Origin: Bacteroidetes bacterium UBA1952
GTDB lineage: Bacteria > Bacteroidota > Bacteroidia > Chitinophagales > Chitinophagaceae
Direction: 5' to 3'
Assembly (NCBI GenBank): GCA_002336725.1
Contig: DDEO01000092.1
Span: 11,345 to 17,920, forward strand
DNA: 6,576 nt
A model generated the notes under the pieces. That model did not search any database, was not told where the DNA came from, and saw only the letters and a list, made by a program, of their open reading frames with translations. Shown one piece after another: positions 1 to 4,976 of this stretch. A program made the translations under genes and the position numbers. Numbering within the stretch: the stretch's first letter is position 1; each line of letters opens with the position of its first letter.

Positions 1-24
1 CGGAGAGGGGCCGGGGGTGAGGCC
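1..24. repeat. Truncated copy of a GC-rich dispersed repeat
   Basis: The first 24 bases match 5400-5423, inside cysS, base for base and in the same orientation. The match ends at base 25 (g here, t at 5424). The complete copy in cysS begins with a hairpin arm that would lie left of this window, so this copy is cut by the window edge rather than necessarily degenerate. Here it sits in non-coding DNA about 34 bases past the last possible stop codon of the restriction-modification operon. Two exact 24-base copies in 6.6 kb cannot be chance, so this is a dispersed repeat family. Its function is unknown. Confidence 0.75.
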
Positions 25-57
25 GAGCAAATGCGGAAGTTATTTCAGCAATGTTCC

Positions 58-129
58 TTATTCAACGAATCCCATGACGGCGTTTCCATCGTTGTCAAGG
101 CTCAAATCGATTGGACACTGTTGCATCAT
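58..129 (-). CDS. Possible 23-residue mini-ORF overlapping the methyltransferase stop
   Basis: A short reading frame starts at the ATG overlapping the methyltransferase stop codon (ATGA, 126-129), continues ATG CAA CAG TGT, and ends at TAA (58-60). The peptide reads MMQQCPIDLSLDNDGNAVMG followed by FVE. It has no recognisable domain, membrane segment or signal peptide. The only argument for it is the junction: the same 4-nt ATGA overlap couples the nuclease to the methyltransferase upstream. An ATGA overlap can arise by chance from a TGA stop, and 23 sense codons without a stop is unremarkable. It may be a coupled small protein, a remnant of a longer gene, or nothing. Confidence 0.2.
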   Translation of the reverse strand: MMQQCPIDLSLDNDGNAVMGFVE

Positions 130-1004
130 TCCCACCACTCGAAGTTGTCTGAAATGATGATTTCATTCTTTTCCAGATGATGTGTTGTCTTCATGGGAAT
201 GGTCCGGTATAGAAGCTTGTATTTATCGGCCCAAGCCCGGATTTCCGGCGTATCGTCATAGGTAAGCATATACCTTCCCTGGATTTGGCTCGTCAGGTCA
301 AACAGGCGCTCGTGGTCAATCTCAAAATGCGTATAAAGCCGGCGGCCCGCGACGGTATAGGGCGGGTCAATAAAAAAATAGGCTTCCTTATCCTTCAGCC
401 TTTGTTCTATTTCTGTGAAAGCATCTCCGGCGATAAAACGGATTTTGTCTTTTACGTGATTGATAGCCCTGATTCGGTCGTAAAGCGTTTTCGGATACCA
501 GCGCGAAGCAATGCCTTTACCCTTTTCTCCATTTTTAATTAACCCGGACCCTTTGGCCAGAATTCCGCCGTGGAAGATTCTGTTTTTCAGGATGGTGCAA
601 AAGGCAATGTCCTGTAATTGCTTGTCTGCTTTGTTTAATTCGGCTGTTGCGTTTTCGTGCGTCAGGTCAAAAGAATAAATTTTTTCGGCCAGCCACTGGT
701 TTTGACCATTTAGAATAACTTCCCAAACGGCGGCTACTTCTTCGTCTTTTTCAACCATCACGATTGGGTCGGCAAGGTTTTCAAAAGCCGCCGTTAAGCT
801 AACGATGCCGCCGCCTGCAAAAGGCTCTATCAACTTTACCGTTCCAGCCTCCTGCTGGAGCCATTTTCTTACCGTCGGAATGAGCCACGTTTTACCGCCG
901 GGGTAACGAAACGGGCTACGCTGGGGCACAGACGCAACGTTCACAACCGCTTGTGTAGGAGTGTCTTGCAGTTCTGCAAATATGGAAAGCTGGTTGTTCA
1001 TCAT
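126..1004 (-). CDS. D12-class (Dam-like) adenine-N6 DNA methyltransferase of a Type II R-M system
   Basis: This enzyme transfers a methyl group from S-adenosylmethionine to adenine N6 in a specific DNA site, and presumably protects host DNA from the nuclease encoded just upstream. The 292-residue protein shows the D12/alpha-class order: the PFRYPGGKTW motif (residues 31-40), the SAM-binding IEPFAGGGIVSL (59-70), a variable target-recognition stretch of about 140 residues, and the catalytic DPPY (213-216). Two further family-typical stretches follow, around GRRLYTHFEIDHERLF (220-235) and MLTYDD (246-251). The length is normal and all core motifs are present, so it should be active. The start ATG overlaps the nuclease stop by 4 nt (ATGA), implying translational coupling; a second ATG follows at once. 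About 30 residues precede the first motif. The target site cannot be read from the sequence; Dam relatives often methylate GATC, but the class also includes other specificities. Confidence 0.93.
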   Translation of the reverse strand: MMNNQLSIFAELQDTPTQAVVNVASVPQRSPFRYPGGKTWLIPTVRKWLQQEAGTVKLIEPFAGGGIVSLTAAFENLADPIVMVEKDEEVAAVWEVILNGQNQWLAEKIYSFDLTHENATAELNKADKQLQDIAFCTILKNRIFHGGILAKGSGLIKNGEKGKGIASRWYPKTLYDRIRAINHVKDKIRFIAGDAFTEIEQRLKDKEAYFFIDPPYTVAGRRLYTHFEIDHERLFDLTSQIQGRYMLTYDDTPEIRAWADKYKLLYRTIPMKTTHHLEKNEIIISDNFEWWE

Positions 1005-1882
1005 TCTACCACGGTATTTTCGGTGTCAGTATTGGGTCGGCCTGCACGTTTGGCATCCAGCTTTTGTTGCAGCACCCTGGCAAAATCTTCTATGTCGCCC
1101 GCTTCAAACCTTGCTATCTGTTCCAGTGCATCTTTGAACCGGGTATAAACGACCCGACTTAGGTTCAGGTTGTAAGTGTGGGTCGTCGCGTCTGGAACGA
1201 GGTCGTACAGAAAAAATGCAAAATCCGCCTCGCTCCTGGAGACTTCCGGAAATTCCGGAAGCGTCTTGTAGAAGGCTGTCTGGAGAGCCACTGCCTGTTT
1301 CTTGCCCCACTGCTTCAGGATAGAACCTTTGGCTATGATTTGTGGAATCAGCCGCTTGCGGGAAGAAGAAAGATAGTCGGGCTTTGGATACTTGAGTGCA
1401 TTCATCCACTCAAAATCCGGCGAAGGCTGTTCCAGATAAGCAGTGAAAGGCCCGGTCAGATTTCCGGAAATATAAACGGCCTGAACTTCCAGCGAAGCAA
1501 AATTGATAATCCGGCCTTTGTCATCGTAGGAAACCAGTACATAGTCAATGTTCCCGGCTGATTTGCCTTCCCTGTCTTTGAGGCGCACCTCTCCGATATG
1601 CGTCCAGGTTTCATGGGGTTCAAAAACGAACGCCGCCGCATCGCTGATGATTTTCCAGTCCTCGCGAAACCGAACCGGGCAAATGATAACCGGCTGTTGT
1701 TTATGATAGATGCTACAAACGCCCAATGGAAACTCAATGCTGTTCTTGGTGCAGTTACTAACGATGTTGTTGTAAGGGCAGAGTTTATCGGCGAGATAAC
1801 GTCTTGCCCTTTCCGAAGGGTTGTCAATCGGGAAACCAAAAACTTCTGCTAGCGGCTGTGCCGTTCGTACCTCGTCTGCCAT
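1001..1882 (-). CDS. NotI-family Type II restriction endonuclease
   Basis: This is predicted to cleave DNA at a specific site unless the partner methyltransferase has modified it. With the ATG at 1882 the protein has 293 residues. It has exactly four cysteines, C35, C44, C56 and C68, set in CPYNN, NCTK, GVCS and ICP contexts. This matches the iron-binding Cys4 site of NotI as I remember it. A PD-(D/E)XK-type core follows: D113 in NIDYV and E132-V-Q134 in LEVQAV, which correspond to the D...ExQ active site of NotI. The N-terminal PLAEVFGFP also resembles the family. The ORF can be extended to a GTG at 1918, preceded directly by a TGA; I prefer ATG because it places the conserved PLAEVFG near the N-terminus. 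Neither start has a clear ribosome-binding site. The gene contains three TTCCGGAA palindromes. No controller (C) gene is seen. Family assignment is strong; target site unknown. Confidence 0.88.
   Translation of the reverse strand: MADEVRTAQPLAEVFGFPIDNPSERARRYLADKLCPYNNIVSNCTKNSIEFPLGVCSIYHKQQPVIICPVRFREDWKIISDAAAFVFEPHETWTHIGEVRLKDREGKSAGNIDYVLVSYDDKGRIINFASLEVQAVYISGNLTGPFTAYLEQPSPDFEWMNALKYPKPDYLSSSRKRLIPQIIAKGSILKQWGKKQAVALQTAFYKTLPEFPEVSRSEADFAFFLYDLVPDATTHTYNLNLSRVVYTRFKDALEQIARFEAGDIEDFARVLQQKLDAKRAGRPNTDTENTVVE
1244..1260. repeat. Paired TTCCGGAA palindromes in the nuclease gene
   Basis: Two copies of the perfect 8-bp palindrome TTCCGGAA (1244-1251 and 1253-1260) are separated by one base. 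They encode PEFPEV in the nuclease. A further copy lies in the same gene at 1462-1469, where it is read in a different codon phase (ISGN). Further copies elsewhere in the window are at 2561, 2572, 2992, 3171, 5231 and 5579. Confidence 0.8.
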
Positions 1883-1918
1883 ACCCAAAAATAAGGTATT
1901 ATCCACGCCTAAAATCAC

Positions 1919-2194
1919 TCAAGCAGGCGATTGCGCCGCGACGGAGCGCTCAGACTTTGTGCTGGGAACGGTCATACGAACGCTGCTGTGCCCCGCAGGG
2001 CAGTTTTCGGACTGCCACCCCCGGCGACGAGGCCCCAGCACGCAGCACCCTTGTCTCGGTCTTCGCCGAGCCACCAAACAGACTTCGCAAAGCGAGTGTT
2101 GCCATAAGCATTGAAAGGCAGGTGACGATTTTTTCATACCGCTTCCGGTGTGGAGGATATACTTTTGCCGCTGCCCGTTCTGCCCCCGATTTCT
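1919..2194. other. Hairpin-rich divergent intergenic region
   Basis: This stretch separates the leftward R-M operon from the rightward glycosyltransferase gene and must hold the promoters of both. I recognise no protein in it on either strand. It holds several self-complementary segments: GTGCTGGG (1959-1966) with CCCAGCAC (2034-2041); GGCAGT (1999-2004) with ACTGCC (2011-2016), which competes with a GCCC/GGGC hairpin at 1990-2001; CTCGG (2055-2059) with CCGAG (2066-2070); and a bulged stem 2082-2097 around an AAA loop. CAGACTT also recurs directly (1951-1957 and 2079-2085). Possible readings are a structured RNA or leader, a REP-like dispersed repeat, or a regulatory region. I cannot choose between them from one copy. 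Confidence 0.55.
2160..2167 (+). promoter_or_regulatory. Candidate Bacteroidota -7 box ahead of the glycosyltransferase
   Basis: TACTTTTG fits the TAnnTTTG -7 consensus of the Bacteroidota housekeeping sigma factor. It would place transcription start near 2172, about 23 nt before the chosen ATG at 2195 and after the alternative GTG at 2150. I do not see a good TTTG -33 element at the expected distance, so this is weak support. Confidence 0.22.
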
Positions 2195-3205
2195 ATGAAT
2201 ATCCTGTATGTCAATACCCAAAAGATGGATTACAGTCAGGATATTTTGTATGCTGGTTTGCGGCAGAACGCCTCCATTGCGCTCTATGAATATCCTTTCA
2301 ACAAGCGCTACCACCTGCCCCTAAAGCCCTATCCCAAAAACCTGGGCCTGGTCAAAACCGACCCGCTGGCGGCACTGCTGCGGCCCATTCCCTGGCAGAA
2401 AATACAAGTCGTGGTGCTGGCGGCGTGCCATCCGGTTGTGCTGCGCCACTACGAAGCCATCTATCCGAAACTCCCCCAAAACCACCGGCTCGTGTTTGTG
2501 GACGGCGGCGACCGGCCTGAGGTGGGCGGCGATTTTGAGCGGCTCGGTGGGGCCGAAGATTTCCGGAAATTTTCCGGAAAATTCACCTTCAACCTGATAT
2601 TTAAAAGGGAGATGCTCCTGCGAGCATCCTATCCCGAGAACTGCCGCGCTTTTCCTTTTGGTTTCAATACGCTGCGCCTGCGGGGGCTGAAGCCGGTGGC
2701 CAAGAAATACGATGTTTCGTTCTGGGCCGTCGAGAGCGACCCGGTACGCACACGTGCGCTGCAACTGTTGGAAAACGAATTTGACTGCCGCCGGAACGGC
2801 ACCGTGCGCAATCAGGTTTTTAGCCAATACAAGCGCAAGGGCCAGTTCTATCTCGAAGAGCTGCGTGCCTGCCGCGTGGTACTCAACTTGCGTGGCTCTG
2901 GCTGGGACACGCTCCGCTATTGGGAGACACCGGCAGTGGGCAGCTTTATGGTGAGCCAGCGGCCCGGCATCGTTATCCCCAACGATTTTATTTCCGGAAA
3001 ACACATTGCTGTTGTGGACCATCCGGAGGAAATTGTGGCGATATGCCGCTATTATTTAGCGCACCCGGAAGAACGCGAAGCCATGGCTGCCGCCGCTCAT
3101 AGCCATCTGCTGGAATTTCATTCCGAAACGGCTCGCGCCGTGTATTTTCTGCAAGAAATCCGCGCGGCATTTCCGGAAATTACTTCATCTGCTGCATCTG
3201 GATGA
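2195..3205 (+). CDS. CgeB/YkvP-like GT-B glycosyltransferase (Glyco_trans_1_2 type)
   Basis: This is a probable cytoplasmic nucleotide-sugar-dependent glycosyltransferase acting on an unknown acceptor. The 336-residue protein begins MNILYVNTQKMDYSQDILYAG, typical of the first beta strand and helix of the N-terminal Rossmann domain in CgeB-like enzymes. The C-terminal half carries the family's donor-binding region: FYLEELRACRVVLNLRG (about 218-234), WDTLRYWETPAVGSFMVSQ (237-255), then FISGKHIAVVDHPEEIVA and YYLAHPEEREAMA (286-298), which closely fit the PF13524 pattern. There is no signal peptide or membrane segment. The ORF could start at a GTG at 2150, giving 15 more residues of low-complexity leucine/proline sequence; ATG 2195 fits the fold better. 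It stands alone, diverging from the R-M operon and converging on the exporter, whose 3' end it overlaps by 26 nt. The acceptor could be a surface polysaccharide or glycoprotein. The gene holds four TTCCGGAA palindromes. Confidence 0.75.
   Translation: MNILYVNTQKMDYSQDILYAGLRQNASIALYEYPFNKRYHLPLKPYPKNLGLVKTDPLAALLRPIPWQKIQVVVLAACHPVVLRHYEAIYPKLPQNHRLVFVDGGDRPEVGGDFERLGGAEDFRKFSGKFTFNLIFKREMLLRASYPENCRAFPFGFNTLRLRGLKPVAKKYDVSFWAVESDPVRTRALQLLENEFDCRRNGTVRNQVFSQYKRKGQFYLEELRACRVVLNLRGSGWDTLRYWETPAVGSFMVSQRPGIVIPNDFISGKHIAVVDHPEEIVAICRYYLAHPEEREAMAAAAHSHLLEFHSETARAVYFLQEIRAAFPEITSSAASG
2561..2579. repeat. Paired TTCCGGAA palindromes in the glycosyltransferase gene
   Basis: Two TTCCGGAA palindromes (2561-2568 and 2572-2579) lie three bases apart. 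They are read in two different codon phases, as DFRK and FSGK, so the repeat is conserved as DNA and not as peptide. Two more copies occur in the same gene at 2992-2999 (ISGK) and 3171-3178 (FPEI, the third phase). Confidence 0.8.
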
Positions 3206-4976
3206 GCTTGTGGTATTCGCCGCCCTGCGCCAGCAGCGCCGCGTGCGTACCGCGCTCAATGATGCGGCCTTTTTCCAACACAATAATTTCATCGGCATTT
3301 TGCACGGTCGAGAGGCGGTGCGCAATCACAATGCTCGTGCGGTGCTGCATCAGTTGGTTGATGGCATCCTGCACAATGCGCTCGCTGTAGGTGTCGAGCG
3401 AGGAAGTAGCTTCGTCGAGGATGAGGATGGGCGGGTTTTTGAGCACGGCGCGGGCAATGGTTACCCGCTGCCGTTCGCCGCCGCTCAGCCGGTTGCCACG
3501 GTCGCCGGTCAGGGTGAGCAGGCCGTCTTGTTTGTTGTGGATAAAATTTTCGGCGTGGGCCACCGTGATGGCTTCTTCCACCTCTTGCGACGTGCTTTCG
3601 GGCCGCCCCAGCGTGATATTGGCCAGCAGGGTGTCGTTAAAAAGAATGGGGTCTTGGTTTACGATGCCAATCAAATCACGCAAATCCGTAATCACGCAGT
3701 CGCGGAGGTCTATGCCGTCGAGCAGAATGCGGCCCGCGCCTACGTCGTAAAATCGCGGAATCAAGTCCACCAGCGTGGATTTTCCGGCACCGCTCGCGCC
3801 GACCAGCGCAATGGTTTTACCTTTTTCGATGCGCAGGTTGATGTTTTGAAGAATGGGCGTGTTGCCATATCCAAACGAAACATTTTCAAACACCAGATCG
3901 CGCTCAAAGCGCGTTACCGGCAGCGCGTCGGGCTTTTGGGCAATGGGGTTGGGCTGCGCCAGGATGTGATTGATGCGCGTGAGCGCCGCCTCGCCTTTGC
4001 GGATGGCCATAAAAGCCGAAGAAATGTTCTTGAAAGGATTGATCACCTGCGAGAGCATGGCGATGAAGGTAAACAGCCACTCCGGCGAGGTTTGCTGTTT
4101 GAAGATGAGGTTGCCGCCAAACCAGAGTACCACGCCCACGATGATGATACCCATCGTCTCTGACAGCGGCGAGCCGAGTTCGCGCCGGTAGGCGATGCCG
4201 TTGCGAATGCGAAATTCATTTTCGTTGATGGCATCGAAGCGGGCTTTTTGCTGCCCTTCGGCGTTGAAGGATTTCACCACGCGCATTCCGGCAATCGTCT
4301 CGTCCATCACGCCCAGCATCTTGGCCGTTTCTTCCTGCACGGTGGTGGAGTGGCGGCGCAGCGACCGGCTGATGCGGCCAATCAAAAACGCTACCGGCAG
4401 CATCAAAATCAGGAAGAGCGTCATCTTCGCGTTGATGATGATGAGCGAGGTGATGAAGAAGATAATGGTGAAGGCTTCTTTAATAAGCACCTCCAGTGTA
4501 GAGACGATGGATTGCTGCACCTCGTTCACGTCGTTGGTCATCCGCGAGATGAGGTCGCCCTTGCTTTCTTCGGTAAAAAAACCGATGGGCAGGGCCAGAA
4601 TTTTGCTAAAAAGGTCTTCGCGCAGTCGCTTAATAACGGCATTGCGAATGGGGTTGAGCAGGCACAGCGACAGGTAGATAAACAGGTTTTTAAGAATCGA
4701 AAACCCAATGATGATACCGATGAGGATGGCCAGCGTGGTAACCTTGTCGTAGCGGAAGATGAGGCCGTTGGTCCAGGCCGTTATCTGCCCCAGGATGCCC
4801 TTGCCGCCTGCGGGCTGAAAAGTGCTGCTGCCGGAGAAAAGCACTTGCAGCGAGGGAGCCAGCATGGCCAGCGAGAAAGCCGAAAAAGCAATCTGCAAAA
4901 TGACGGTCAGGAAGTATAGTGCAACCTTCGCCTTGTAGTCCTTGATATATCCGAGGATTCTGGAAATGCCTTTCAT
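3180..4976 (-). CDS. MsbA-type ABC exporter half-transporter (permease fused to ATPase)
   Basis: This is an inner-membrane ATP-driven exporter, expected to work as a homodimer and to move a lipid or other hydrophobic substrate; the substrate is not evident. The 598-residue protein has an N-terminal membrane domain (about 1-330) with hydrophobic segments near 18-40, 80-108, 165-200 and 272-293, followed by a nucleotide-binding domain. Visible ATPase motifs are Walker A GASGAGKS (393-400), Q-loop Q441, signature LSGGERQR (497-504), Walker B ILILDE (517-522), D-loop SSLD (525-528) and H-loop H553. All are intact and the length is typical for the MsbA/LmrA group. Its ATG follows the cysS TAG with no gap, so the two are almost certainly co-transcribed and possibly translationally coupled. 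Its 3' end overlaps the convergent glycosyltransferase gene by 26 nt. I leave the symbol blank because many Bacteroidota paralogues share this architecture. Confidence 0.92.
   Translation of the reverse strand: MKGISRILGYIKDYKAKVALYFLTVILQIAFSAFSLAMLAPSLQVLFSGSSTFQPAGGKGILGQITAWTNGLIFRYDKVTTLAILIGIIIGFSILKNLFIYLSLCLLNPIRNAVIKRLREDLFSKILALPIGFFTEESKGDLISRMTNDVNEVQQSIVSTLEVLIKEAFTIIFFITSLIIINAKMTLFLILMLPVAFLIGRISRSLRRHSTTVQEETAKMLGVMDETIAGMRVVKSFNAEGQQKARFDAINENEFRIRNGIAYRRELGSPLSETMGIIIVGVVLWFGGNLIFKQQTSPEWLFTFIAMLSQVINPFKNISSAFMAIRKGEAALTRINHILAQPNPIAQKPDALPVTRFERDLVFENVSFGYGNTPILQNINLRIEKGKTIALVGASGAGKSTLVDLIPRFYDVGAGRILLDGIDLRDCVITDLRDLIGIVNQDPILFNDTLLANITLGRPESTSQEVEEAITVAHAENFIHNKQDGLLTLTGDRGNRLSGGERQRVTIARAVLKNPPILILDEATSSLDTYSERIVQDAINQLMQHRTSIVIAHRLSTVQNADEIIVLEKGRIIERGTHAALLAQGGEYHKLIQMQQMK

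Noticed and set aside
1886..1893. Perfect TAnnTTTG match (TATTTTTG, minus strand) just ahead of the nuclease ATG
   Set aside because: Transcription would start at or just past the ATG at 1882, so it only works for a leaderless message; with no good -33 box it is probably chance.
1919..2314. Minus-strand open frame of 131 codons across the intergenic region
   Set aside because: It runs antisense through the start of the glycosyltransferase gene, has no recognisable domain and is rich in Arg/Cys/Ser as expected of GC-rich non-coding DNA.
3210..4163. Long plus-strand open frame (317 codons) opposite the exporter gene
   Set aside because: It is a shadow of the exporter's codon bias; it has no domain, and the minus-strand gene has every ATPase motif.
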